Source of the DNA: JADGGV01 sp035715725
Lineage (GTDB): Bacteria; Gemmatimonadota; Gemmatimonadetes; Longimicrobiales; RSA9
Reading direction: 5' to 3'
Length of the DNA: 26,095 bases
NCBI GenBank assembly: GCA_035715725.1
Contig: DASTKT010000170.1
Span: 1 to 26,095, forward strand
Shown: positions 18,650-26,095 of the stretch, in pieces
How positions within the stretch are numbered: the stretch's first letter is position 1
How the letters are laid out: the number at the start of each line of letters is the position of its first letter
Position numbers and translations under genes: made by a program
Notes under the pieces: generated by a model
What the model saw: only the letters and a program-made list of their open reading frames with translations
What the model was told of the DNA's origin: nothing
Databases searched by the model: none

Positions 18650-20224
18650 TTACCGGGCCGGCTCCGCCTCCGGCACCAGGCTCATGGCCCGCTCCGCGAG
18701 CGCACAGATCGTGAGCGACGGGTTCACGCCGGGGTTCGCGGAGATCGCCGAGCCATCCACGACGTACAGCCCCGGATAGCCCCAGACCCGGTTGCGGGCA
18801 TCGATCACGCCGGCCTCCCGCGACTCTCCCATGACGCAGCCGCCGAGGATGTGTGCGGTGGTCGGGATGCCGAGGAGCGTCTCGGTGAGGAGGGAGCCGG
18901 GGTAGCCGTCCACCTTCTCGGCGATCCGCCGAGCGATGGCCGTCGCCTCGGGGATGTCGGCGGTGGGCGCGGGGCCGTGGGCGAGGACGGTGCGGACGCC
19001 GCGTCGCTTGCCGGGGCGGCGCGACCGGAGCGTGAGGTGGCTGTCGATCGTGCGCATGTACAGCATGATGAGCGTATAGCGGGCCCAATCGGGGACGAGC
19101 CACGCGCGGGCGGTCCGCAGCGGGTGGCGGAGCGCGAAGCGGGTGGCGGCGGCGAGCCGCGCGCCGAGCGTCCGGCCGGGCGCGTGCGGCGACTGGAGCA
19201 GCCGGAAGAAGCCGGAGCCGTCCGGGTAGCGGACGGGCTGGAGATGGGAGTGCGGGTCGGTCCGGAGGATGGACGTGATCGCGATCCCCTCGGACATGGC
19301 GCGGTCGCGCCGCTGGCTGACGATCCCCATGAGCACCTCGGAGTTCGTGCGCACGAACTCGCCGAGGCGGTCGGAGAGCTCCGGCAAGCCATCCGGACTC
19401 GCCTTCAGGCGGAGCAGGAGCGGCACGGTGCCGAGGACGCCGCCCGCGAGGACGACGTTGCGGGCCGTGAACGTTCGGCGGCGGCGACGTCGCCAGCGCC
19501 AGGGCGCGCCCTCGAGGACGTCGACCTCGTAGCCGCCCGCGACCGGCCGGATCCACGTGACCTCGGACTCCGCGCGGATCTCCACGCCGCGCCGCTCGGC
19601 GAGGTAGAGGTAGTTGCGGTCGAGCGTGTTCTTCGCGCCGTGCCGGCAGCCGAGCATGCACCCGCCGCAGAGGATGCACCCCGCCCGCGCCGGGCCTTCC
19701 CCGCCGAAGTACGGGTCCGGCGCCGGCTCGCCCGGGCGCCCGAAGTAGACGGCGACGTCGACCGGCTCGAACGCGTCGCGCAGCCCGAGGTCGTGGGCGA
19801 CCTCGGCCATGACCTCGTCGGGGTACGTCCGGCCGGGGAAGCGCGTGGCGCCGAGCATCCGCCGGGCGGCGCCGTAGTGCGGCTCGAGCTCCGCGCGCCA
19901 GTCGGCCAGGTGCGCCCACGAGGGCGCGTCGAAGAACTCGTCGCCCGGGACGCAGAGCGTGTTCGCGTAGACGAGCGAGCCACCGCCCACGCCGACGCCG
20001 GAGAGCGCGGTGACGTGGCGCAGGAACGTCATCTGGAACGGGCCGCGCAGCCCCAGGCGCGGCCGCCAGAGCCAGCGGCGGAGCTGCCAGTTGCTGCGCG
20101 GGAAGTCCTCGGCCGCGAAGCGGCGCCCCTTCTCGAGGAGGAGGACGCGGTGGCCCTTCTCCACGAGGCGCAGCGCGCTCACGCTGCCGCCGAAGCCGGA
20201 TCCGACGATGATGAAGTCGTGCAT
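18650..20224 (-). CDS. ChoD-like GMC family FAD oxidoreductase with Cys cluster
   Basis: A 524-aa protein. The ATG at 20224 gives an N-terminus that begins directly with the FAD-binding fold (HDFIIVGSGFGGSVSALRL, GXGXXG type). A second FAD motif is SGVGVGGGSLVYANT. A cluster CILCGGCMLGC places Cys183, 186, 189 and 193 in a CxxCxxCxxxC pattern followed by RHGAKNTLDRNYL, as in mycobacterial ChoD-type proteins, and may bind an iron-sulfur centre. The C-terminal GMC_oxred_C part has TTAHILGGCVMGES and VVDGSAISANPGVNPSLTICALAER, with the His/Asn positions expected at the active site. Likely an FAD-dependent alcohol or sterol oxidoreductase; the substrate is not shown. The Shine-Dalgarno is weak (GAGCGAG). 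Upstream are three hairpins. Confidence 0.92.
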   Translation of the reverse strand: MHDFIIVGSGFGGSVSALRLVEKGHRVLLLEKGRRFAAEDFPRSNWQLRRWLWRPRLGLRGPFQMTFLRHVTALSGVGVGGGSLVYANTLCVPGDEFFDAPSWAHLADWRAELEPHYGAARRMLGATRFPGRTYPDEVMAEVAHDLGLRDAFEPVDVAVYFGRPGEPAPDPYFGGEGPARAGCILCGGCMLGCRHGAKNTLDRNYLYLAERRGVEIRAESEVTWIRPVAGGYEVDVLEGAPWRWRRRRRRTFTARNVVLAGGVLGTVPLLLRLKASPDGLPELSDRLGEFVRTNSEVLMGIVSQRRDRAMSEGIAITSILRTDPHSHLQPVRYPDGSGFFRLLQSPHAPGRTLGARLAAATRFALRHPLRTARAWLVPDWARYTLIMLYMRTIDSHLTLRSRRPGKRRGVRTVLAHGPAPTADIPEATAIARRIAEKVDGYPGSLLTETLLGIPTTAHILGGCVMGESREAGVIDARNRVWGYPGLYVVDGSAISANPGVNPSLTICALAERAMSLVPEAEPAR

Positions 20225-20261
20225 CTCGCTCGCCTGGCGGCTCGCGCACGCTGGCGCTGTC

Positions 20262-20385
20262 GTCGCGCCTGCGGCGCGACGCACGCTCGCTCCGCTCGCT
20301 GTAGTGGCGCTCCGCGCCACGCACGGTTCCCTGTCGCTCGCCGGCGGCTCGCGTACGCTCGCTGTAGCGGCGCCTTCGGCGCCGC
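20262..20385. repeat. Three GC hairpins with 3-nt loops in tandem
   Basis: Stems are GTCGCGCC/GGCGCGAC (20262-20280), GTGGCGC/GCGCCAC (20304-20320) and GCGGCGCC/GGCGCCGC (20367-20385). The loops are TGC, TCC and TTC. Each is preceded by a related CGCTCGCTGTAG- or CGCTGTCG-like sequence, so they are copies of one repeat about 40-60 bases apart. They lie between the aminotransferase stop and the GMC start on the minus strand, and may end or process that transcript. Confidence 0.6.
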
Positions 20386-20575
20386 GGTTCCGGCGCGCAC
20401 GGACGGGGCAGGATTCAATATGGGGCGCGCGGGCCGGGCGCGCCGTCGGGAAAAGGTGGACCCGGCGGTGAACGGAAGACGGACACGGCGGCGCGGGCCG
20501 ACGGTCCGGCCCGGCGCCTCCCCGCCCGGGCTGCCTCGGCGCCTGCTCCAGCGCCGGGACCGGAGCGCGGGAGCT

Positions 20576-21901
20576 TCAGGCCGTCGTCGCCCGGATGGCG
20601 GCCTCGATGCGGGGGAGGACGGCGTCGATCTCCGGGACGGAGCAGGCGCCGACGGAGAGGCGGAACCAGCCGCTGTCCTCCTCGACGCCGAAGGCCTGGA
20701 ACGGCACGACCGCGAAGCCGGCCTCGCGCAGGAGGTAGGAGCGGACGTCCTCGTTGGTGACGAGCGTTCGGCCGTCGGGGGTGCGGCGGCCGTTCAGCGC
20801 GAAGCGGGCGCTGAGGTAGATGGCGCCGGCCGGGGCGGTCGCGTCGACGGGGAGCCCCTGGTCGCGGAGCCGGGTGAGGCCGTGGTAGAGCGCGTCGAGG
20901 CGCGCCTGGACGCCGCCCTTCATGTCGTGGTGGTACGCCTCGATCTCGTCGCGGGCGCGGAGGAAGGAGGCGGTGGCGGCCTGCTCGGGGCGCGGCGCCC
21001 AGGCGCCGACGTGGCCGTTGAAGTCGGACATGCGGGCGACGAGGTCGGCGGGGCCGAGGATCCAGCCGACGCGGAGCCCGGTGGCGGCGAACGCCTTGGA
21101 GATGCCGTCGACGAGGACGGTGTAGGGGGCGATCTCGGGGCGAAGCGAGATGGGGTTGACGTGGTGCGTCCCGCCGTACGTGAGCATCCAGTAGATCTGG
21201 TCGTAGAGGAAGAAGAGCGGCCGCTCGGAGGGGGAGCGGCGGGCGTTCTCCTCGAGGACGAGGTCGCAGATCGCGGCGAGGGTGTCGGCGTCGAAGGCGG
21301 TGCCCGTGGGGTTCAGCGGCGAGTTGAGGGAGAGCAGACGGGCGCCGCGGACGGCGCGCTCGAGCATGCGTCGCGTGGGGAGGAAGTTGGTCGACGCGTC
21401 GCAGGAGACGGGGATCGGGAGCGCGCCGACGAGCTGGCAGTAGTAGCCGTTGTTCCAGGACGGGACGCCGAAGACGACGCGGTCGCCGGGGTCGACGAGG
21501 ACGCGGAACGCGGAGTAGATCGCGGGGCGCGCGCCGGCCATGATGAGGACGGACTCGAGCGGGTAGTCGAGGCCGAGCCACTCGCGGTAGAACGCGGCGA
21601 CGCTCTCGCGGAGCGCCGGGAGCCCGTTGGACGGCGGGTAGTTCGTCTCGGCGGCGCGGAGCGCGTCCTGGATGCGGCGGCCGAGCCCGACCGGGATCGG
21701 GAACTCGGCGGGGCTGAAGTCGCCGACGGTCAGGTTGCAGATGCCCCGCCCCTCCGCGGCGAGGGCGCGGATCTCGCCGGCGACCTTGAGGATCGCCGAG
21801 CCGATCATCCCGTCGGCCATCTCGGAGACGCGGGAGCCGACCGGCCGGTCGTCCGCGGCCACGATGGGGGGAACGGGCGACGTCTTCGCGTGCGTGCTCA
21901 C
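20576..21901 (-). CDS. Class I/II PLP-dependent aminotransferase
   Basis: A 441-aa protein. The start chosen is GTG at 21901 because GGAGG lies just upstream with a short spacer and the residues before it look non-coding. Family motifs are the N-terminal LTVGDFSPAEFPIP, TNYPPSNGLPALRESVA, VFGVPSWNNGYY, SLNSPLNPTGTAFD, LYDQIYWML (Asp234), VDGISKAFAATGLRVGW (PLP Lys269) and the C-terminal WFRLSVGACSVPEI (Arg for the substrate carboxylate). It belongs with aspartate/aromatic-type aminotransferases; the specific amino donor cannot be told from sequence. It appears to be transcribed alone: a strong hairpin precedes it and the triple hairpins follow it. Confidence 0.92.
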   Translation of the reverse strand: MSTHAKTSPVPPIVAADDRPVGSRVSEMADGMIGSAILKVAGEIRALAAEGRGICNLTVGDFSPAEFPIPVGLGRRIQDALRAAETNYPPSNGLPALRESVAAFYREWLGLDYPLESVLIMAGARPAIYSAFRVLVDPGDRVVFGVPSWNNGYYCQLVGALPIPVSCDASTNFLPTRRMLERAVRGARLLSLNSPLNPTGTAFDADTLAAICDLVLEENARRSPSERPLFFLYDQIYWMLTYGGTHHVNPISLRPEIAPYTVLVDGISKAFAATGLRVGWILGPADLVARMSDFNGHVGAWAPRPEQAATASFLRARDEIEAYHHDMKGGVQARLDALYHGLTRLRDQGLPVDATAPAGAIYLSARFALNGRRTPDGRTLVTNEDVRSYLLREAGFAVVPFQAFGVEEDSGWFRLSVGACSVPEIDAVLPRIEAAIRATTA

Positions 21902-22082
21902 GAGCCTCCGGCTCCTCGGTCGAGTCCCACTCGGGCGGGCCGGGCGCCCGCCCCTCACGCCCGGGGTCATTCCCGGCGCGACGATTCTAACGTCCGGCGC
22001 GCGGCCCGGCCACGGGTGCCGCGCCGCGGCGCCGCGATCCCTTCGACCCATCCGGCGATCTTCGGGCCACGCCCCCGGCGCG

Positions 22083-22128
22083 AGCGAACGCCCCGTTCCC
22101 GCGGGGCGGCGGGGACGGGGCGTTCGCT
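22083..22128 (-). terminator. 20-bp-stem hairpin after small membrane protein gene
   Basis: The arms 22083-22102 and 22109-22128 pair over 20 positions with a single G-U type mismatch; the outer 14 bases AGCGAACGCCCCGT and ACGGGGCGTTCGCT are a perfect inverted repeat. The loop is six bases. It starts 20 bases past the stop at 22148 on the minus strand. There is no T tract, but the stem is very stable, so a terminator role for the 22148-22438 gene is likely. Confidence 0.55.
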
Positions 22129-22147
22129 GGTGCGGGGCTCGGGCCGG

Positions 22148-22438
22148 TCAGCCGCGGCTCTCGCCGGGGGGTCCGAGGCCACCGGCCTCCAGGCGCTCCG
22201 CGTAGTGCAGCGCCAGGAGCGGCGGCGCGAGGATGATGGTCATCGCCACGGCGCCGGCGCCGACGAGGAAGAGCCCCGGATCGGCGAGCGGGTCCTTCCA
22301 GCCGACGAGGTGGACGAGCCAGCCGAGGACGCCGGTGCCGGCGCCGACGAACGCCGCGGCGCTCACCACGACGATCGCCGCGATCAGCACGGCCCAACCA
22401 TACGCGAACCACCGGAGAAGGATCGCGATCCGCTGCAT
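22148..22438 (-). CDS. Small two-span membrane protein, unknown function
   Basis: A 96-aa protein. The ATG at 22438 has GGAGG five bases upstream; an earlier in-frame start would add residues without a ribosome site. Two hydrophobic segments are seen: residues about 4-45 (ILLRWFAYGWAVLIAAIVVVSAAAF and a Gly-rich continuation) and about 55-80 (LFLVGAGAVAMTIILAPPLLAL). It ends in a short charged tail. I do not recognise the family. It is followed by the strong hairpin at 22083-22128 and appears to be a single-gene unit. Confidence 0.72.
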   Translation of the reverse strand: MQRIAILLRWFAYGWAVLIAAIVVVSAAAFVGAGTGVLGWLVHLVGWKDPLADPGLFLVGAGAVAMTIILAPPLLALHYAERLEAGGLGPPGESRG

Positions 22439-22606
22439 ATCGGCCTCCCCGTCCGACACCTGCCACGCGCTCCCTGCGACGACGGGCGAATCTTCCCGCC
22501 GCAATCATGAATGATATCGATGGCGCGGCGGGTTTCCAGGGGCTCGCTCGCGGTCCGGGCGCGGCGGCGTGGATGCGGGGGCGCGCCGGGAGCCGTCCCG
22601 GGGCCG

Positions 22607-23020
22607 CTACTCGAGCCCGGGCTCCCGGCCCGGCTCCTCGCCGTCGGCGGGGCCGTAGGCGCGCAGCGAGCGCACCACGAGCCCGATGCCGCCGGCGAGC
22701 AGGCCGAGGATGATCAGCGTGTCGAACAGCGTGGTGGAGCGGAAGAAGATCTGCAGGTGGAGCAGGATGCCGAGCACGATGACGAGGGCGCCGGCGCCGG
22801 AGAGGAGCCAGCCGAGCGCCGAGCGGCCGTTGTAGAAGAGCGTCCCGATCCCCGCGAGGAGCGGGAGCAGCGACACGCCGAAGGCGTTGTACCCGCCGAA
22901 GTACCAGTACCCGCTGGTGACGGTCACCTGCTGGAGGAACATGTAGCCGCCGCCGATGACCATCGCCGCGCCGAGCAGGAACGTGCCGATCCCGCCGGGG
23001 GTGCCGCCTGCGCCTCTCAT
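22607..23020 (-). CDS. Four-span membrane protein, unknown function
   Basis: A 137-aa protein. The ATG at 23020 has GGAAGG about nine bases upstream. Four hydrophobic stretches are visible: IGTFLLGAAMVIGGGYMFL, FGVSLLPLLAGIGTLFY, ALGWLLSGAGALVIVLGILL and LFDTLIILGLLAGGIGLVV. Between the first two is an aromatic loop (GYWYFGGYNAFG). The C-terminus is acidic (GPADGEEPGREPGLE) and should be cytoplasmic. No named family is recognised. A TATTGT -10-like box on the minus strand lies about 68 bases upstream (23088-23093). It is 168 bases upstream of the next membrane protein gene on the same strand, and a shared transcript is possible. Confidence 0.8.
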   Translation of the reverse strand: MRGAGGTPGGIGTFLLGAAMVIGGGYMFLQQVTVTSGYWYFGGYNAFGVSLLPLLAGIGTLFYNGRSALGWLLSGAGALVIVLGILLHLQIFFRSTTLFDTLIILGLLAGGIGLVVRSLRAYGPADGEEPGREPGLE

Positions 23021-23087
23021 CGCGTCCGCCTTCCGAGGGGAACCGGTTCCGCCGGCGCGGTGGGGCGGCGCGGGCGGGTGCTCGCGT

Positions 23088-23093
23088 ACAATA
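23088..23093 (-). promoter_or_regulatory. Possible -10 box (TATTGT) for four-span membrane protein gene
   Basis: TATTGT on the minus strand, in an otherwise GC-rich stretch, lies about 68 bases before the ATG at 23020. A TTGCGT that could act as -35 is 20 bases further upstream, longer than the ideal spacer. The call rests on the AT-rich hexamer alone. Confidence 0.25.
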
Positions 23094-23268
23094 GCTGCGC
23101 CGGCCGGGCCGGGACGCAAGAGTTGCGCGGCGGGCGCGGCCGCCGCAGGCTGTCGGCCGGCCGCGGCGCTCTCCCCGGAAGCAATCGGGAGCCCGCGCTC
23201 GCGCACGGATCGTGGGCCGGGCGTGGCGCGCTCCCGCACCCGGCTCCTTTCGGCCGACCGCCCGTGGG

Positions 23269-24108
23269 TCAGCGGTAGCAGTGCACGCGACGTCGGCGGT
23301 CGACGCGGACCCGGCGCCGGCGGAGCGGCCGGCGGCGCCGCACCTCCGCGTCCGGGGCGGTGCCGTCCACGAGCTCGGCGTCCTCGGGGGCGGCGGCCGG
23401 GTCGGGCCCGACCTCCCCTGGCGCCGGCGGCGTCAGCGGAGCGCGCCAGGCGGCGGCGAGGCGGCGCTGCTCCTCCGCCAGCTCGTGCCGGACGCGCTCG
23501 GCCGGGACCTGCCAGGCGAGCGAGAGCGCGCTGAACAGCGTGCTCGCGAGGCCGGTCGTCGCGGCGTCCGCCTCGCCGGCCGGCGGCACGAGGCAGCTCG
23601 GGCCCTCCGTCGACAGCGAGCGCTGGCGCGCGCGCTCGAGGCGCGCGGCCACGGCTCGCACGATCCGGCGCGCGGCGTAGCGCCGGCGGTGCAGGCGCCG
23701 CTCGGGCGCGGCGGGCCAGCCGGGGGCGGCCGCGTCGCCGTCGGCGGCGATGCTCTCGCCCAGCAGCCAGATGGCGGCGTACAGCTCGGCGAAGACCCGC
23801 AGGTCGATCTGCTGGACGGCCTCCGGCGGCAGCGAGTTCAGGTAGTCGATGAAGGCGGCGATACGCCGGGGACGAGCGAGGAGGAAGAGGACGATTTCCT
23901 GGGAGCCGCGACGTCGGTTGCATTCGACGCAGGCGGGAACGATGATCCGCGCGTCTTTTCGACGACCTCCTTTCGATCTCGGGATCACGTGCTCCCGTGT
24001 GAGGGGCCGCTCCGGCGTTGCCCCGGCCCCGCAGTAGGCACACCGGCCGGCCCGGATCCGATGCTCCAGCTCGCGACGCAAGAACGAGCAAGACGGGCTT
24101 CGTCGCAC
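23269..24108 (-). CDS. HNH endonuclease-domain protein with basic C-terminal tail
   Basis: A 279-aa protein. The start chosen is GTG at 24108 with GGAGG four bases before its ACAG spacer; an upstream start at 24204 lacks a site. The HNH domain is at residues 20-70: CAYCG (Cys23/26), REHVIPRSKGG with the catalytic His40, and CVECNRRRGSQ (Cys60/63, Asn64). This Cys4 zinc-binding form is common in stand-alone HNH nucleases. The following 200 residues are mostly helical (YLNSLPPEAVQQIDLRVFAELYAAIWLLGESI) and unrecognised. The C-terminus is rich in Arg (VRRRRPLRRRRVRVDRRRR), suggesting nucleic acid binding. It is not next to phage, intron or restriction genes. Its role could be defence, mobility or repair; sequence alone cannot decide. 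Confidence 0.85.
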   Translation of the reverse strand: MRRSPSCSFLRRELEHRIRAGRCAYCGAGATPERPLTREHVIPRSKGGRRKDARIIVPACVECNRRRGSQEIVLFLLARPRRIAAFIDYLNSLPPEAVQQIDLRVFAELYAAIWLLGESIAADGDAAAPGWPAAPERRLHRRRYAARRIVRAVAARLERARQRSLSTEGPSCLVPPAGEADAATTGLASTLFSALSLAWQVPAERVRHELAEEQRRLAAAWRAPLTPPAPGEVGPDPAAAPEDAELVDGTAPDAEVRRRRPLRRRRVRVDRRRRVHCYR

Positions 24109-24389
24109 CTGTCCTCCCGCGCTATGGATCGGTGTATGCGAACCGCCACACCCGCACCCCCACCAATCGAGTCTAGAGTGGACCCGGCGCCGACCGGGCG
24201 TCAACCCTCTTCACGCGATCGTGGCCGCGGCGATGCGCGGCCGTGACCCCGGCGCCGCGGCGGGGCAACGCGAGAACAACGGCGCGGGTAGTAGGACTTC
24301 GGGGATGGCGCGGCCCGGACCGGCACCGGCGCGCCCGGCCGGAGAGGGCCGGGAAAATGCTGTGACCGGAAGCGAGATCGGGCGGAGAC

Positions 24390-25883
24390 GTGAAGCGGGC
24401 AAAGCAACGGAAAGCGATGGCGTCGGGGAACGATACATCGGGGGCGCGGGCGGCGGGCCGGGCGGCGGAGGGAGCCGGAACCCGCGTGCAGCGGGAGCGA
24501 GCGGCGCCGGGCGCGGCGCCCCCGGACGGGCGGCCCCCGGATGCGGCGGCGGCGGAGCCCGCGGCGGCGGCGGAGCCCGGGCGGCTGCGCTTCATGCTGC
24601 GGGCGCTCGCGCACCGCAACTACCGGCTGTTCTTCACCGGCCAGGGGCTCTCGCTCATCGGCACGTGGATCACGCGCATCGCCACGAGCTGGCTGGTGTA
24701 CCGGCTGACGCACTCGGCGGCGATGCTCGGCATCGTCGGCTTCGCGGGGCAGGTGCCGACGTTCCTGCTGGCGCCGTTCGCGGGCGTCTGGGTGGACCGG
24801 CTCGACCGCTACCGGGTGCTGCTGGTCACGCAGGTGCTGTCGATGCTTCAGTCGTTCGCGCTGGCGGCGCTGGTGCTCACCGGCGTGATCCAGATCTGGC
24901 ACGTGCTCGCGCTGGGCGCGCTCCAGGGCGTCATCAACGCGTTCGACACGCCGGCGCGGCAGGCGTTCGTGATCGAGATGGTGGAGGACCCCGCGGACCT
25001 CTCGAACGCCATCGCGCTGAACTCGTCGATGGTGAACGGCGCGCGCCTGATCGGCCCGTCGGTGGCCGGCGTGCTGATCGCCGCGGCGGGCGAGGGGTGG
25101 TGCTTCTTCATCGACGGCGTCTCGTACCTCGCCGTCATCGGCTCGCTCCTGGCGATGCGGGTCGTGCCGCGCCTGCGGCCCGCGCGGGTCAAGCGGGTGC
25201 TCCAGGAGCTGGCGGAGGGCTTCCACTATGCGTTCGGCTTCACGCCGATCCGCGCGGTGCTCCTGCTCCTGGCGCTCGTCAGCCTGATGGGGATGCCGTA
25301 CACCGTGCTCATGCCGGTCATCGCCGCGCAGACGCTGCACGGCGGGCCGAACACGCTGGGCTGGCTGATGTCGGCGACGGGCGTCGGCGCGCTCGCCGGC
25401 GCGTTCTACCTCGCCTCGCGCCGCTCCGTCCTCGGGCTCGGCCGCGTGATCGTGGCGGCGACGTCGCTCTTCGGCCTCTCCCTCATCGCGTTCGGCCTCT
25501 CGCGCACCCTCCCGCTCTCGCTGTTCCTGCTCCTCTTCGTCGGCGCCGGCTTCATGGTGCAGATGGCGTCCAGCAACACCATCCTCCAGACGATCGTGCG
25601 CGACGAGATGCGCGGGCGGGTCATGGCGTTCTACACCATGGCCTTCATGGGAAGCGCGCCGTTCGGCAGCCTGCTCGCCGGCGCGCTCGCCTCGCGCATC
25701 GGCGCGCCGGAGACCGTCATGCTCGGCGGCGCCGCCTGCCTCGTCGGCGCCGCCGCCTTCGCACGCAAGCTCCCCGACCTGCGCAAGGATGTCCACCCGA
25801 TCTACGTCGAGCGCGGCATCCTCCCCGCCGTCGCCGCCGGCCTCGGCACGGCGACCGAGCTGCAGGAGGAAGCGGAGCGGTAG
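24390..25883 (+). CDS. MFS transporter, EntS-like/DUF894-type exporter
   Basis: A 497-aa protein if it starts at GTG 24390 (GGAG three bases upstream). This gives a 65-residue Ala/Gly/Pro-rich leader before the typical family start FMLRALAHRNYRLFFTGQGLSLIGTWITR; an ATG at 24417 or one near 24594 are alternatives. About 12 hydrophobic spans are present. The loop GVWVDRLDRYRVL resembles MFS motif A, and RQAFVIEMVEDPADLSNAIALNSS is characteristic of the EntS/MFS_3 group. Such proteins export siderophores or drugs by proton antiport; the substrate is unknown. It is divergent from the HNH gene across a 281-base spacer with no clear promoter boxes. The gene is intact. Confidence 0.92.
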   Translation: MKRAKQRKAMASGNDTSGARAAGRAAEGAGTRVQRERAAPGAAPPDGRPPDAAAAEPAAAAEPGRLRFMLRALAHRNYRLFFTGQGLSLIGTWITRIATSWLVYRLTHSAAMLGIVGFAGQVPTFLLAPFAGVWVDRLDRYRVLLVTQVLSMLQSFALAALVLTGVIQIWHVLALGALQGVINAFDTPARQAFVIEMVEDPADLSNAIALNSSMVNGARLIGPSVAGVLIAAAGEGWCFFIDGVSYLAVIGSLLAMRVVPRLRPARVKRVLQELAEGFHYAFGFTPIRAVLLLLALVSLMGMPYTVLMPVIAAQTLHGGPNTLGWLMSATGVGALAGAFYLASRRSVLGLGRVIVAATSLFGLSLIAFGLSRTLPLSLFLLLFVGAGFMVQMASSNTILQTIVRDEMRGRVMAFYTMAFMGSAPFGSLLAGALASRIGAPETVMLGGAACLVGAAAFARKLPDLRKDVHPIYVERGILPAVAAGLGTATELQEEAER

Positions 25884-25913
25884 CATCCGCGGGCGGCCTC
25901 ACCTGCATCACCG

Positions 25914-25949
25914 GCGTTTTCACCGCAGAGGCGCAGAGGGCGCAGAGAA
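25914..25949 (+). repeat. Third copy of GTTTTCACCGCAGAG-family repeat end
   Basis: Starting GCGTTTTCACCGCAGAG and followed by GCGCAGAGGGCGCAGAG, it matches the ends of the inverted-repeat element at 14631-14787. It lies 31 bases after the MFS stop. A mate in inverse orientation is not visible before the window ends at 26095. Confidence 0.7.
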
Positions 25950-26095
25950 CGGCAACGGAAAGCGGGGCGGCGAAGCTTCGTCGGCGTTTGAACGGATTGT
26001 CATTCACAGGGAGCAGGGGAGCTGGGGAGACCCGCTGGGGGCGGCGCCGGGTCGTCGTGGCGGAAGCATCCATTTGGGGGTTGGACCGGTGAAAC

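Noticed and set aside
18581..22510. Very long plus-strand frame opposite the GMC and aminotransferase genes
   Set aside because: Arg/Glu/Gly/Ala-rich translation without domains; the minus strand carries two complete enzyme genes here.

Overview
This is a very GC-rich (about 70% by eye) bacterial chromosome segment carrying about 20 genes. No rRNA, tRNA, transposase, phage gene or CRISPR array was recognised. The gene set suggests a free-living soil or sediment bacterium of a high-GC phylum: a multi-HAMP hybrid kinase with CheR/CheB, a YciE/DUF892 protein, a YfiT-type DinB protein, a secreted sulfatase, a ChoD-like GMC oxidoreductase and a RES-Xre module. Dispersed intergenic repeats built on GTTTTCACCGCAGAG and TGTCACACGGAG remind me of Gemmatimonadota/Longimicrobium-like genomes. 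That placement is an inference and needs a protein search.

Region 1 (1-7777, + strand) is a tight signalling operon. It runs from a giant multi-HAMP hybrid histidine kinase with GAF, HisKA, HATPase and three receiver domains, through CheR and a receiver-less CheB, to a REC-PAS-histidine kinase. Consecutive genes overlap by 1-4 bases. The first gene is broken near its 5' end by an in-frame TAG exactly where the other HAMP units carry an invariant TGG Trp codon.

Region 2 (7778-10402) starts with a spacer bounded by a 20-bp inverted repeat. A minus-strand cysteine-desulfurase-like class V aminotransferase and a plus-strand YciE/DUF892 ferritin-like gene follow, the latter with a perfect 28-bp palindrome just downstream.

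Region 3 (10354-11735) is about 1.4 kb without a convincing gene. It forms a large imperfect palindrome with nested inverted repeats, a four-copy REP-like cluster at its core, a 27-bp direct duplication and a 39-bp tandem array in the right arm. It is the least explained structure here.

Region 4 (11736-15100, - strand) holds a YfiT/DinB thiol-transferase-like gene behind an ATP-grasp ligase, an orphan PIN-domain RNase, a small lipoprotein and a small hypothetical protein. A 33-bp inverted-repeat pair lies among them; a third copy of that repeat occurs at 25914.

Region 5 (15333-20224, - strand) holds a secreted sulfatase whose C-terminus carries an apparent MliC (lysozyme-inhibitor-like) domain and a COG3650-like domain. 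Next come a RES/Xre toxin-antitoxin pair with a palindromic candidate operator, and a ChoD-like GMC oxidoreductase. Three strong hairpins precede the GMC gene.

Region 6 (20576-26095) holds a class I/II aminotransferase, two small membrane proteins, an HNH endonuclease-domain protein (all - strand) and a divergent MFS exporter on the + strand.
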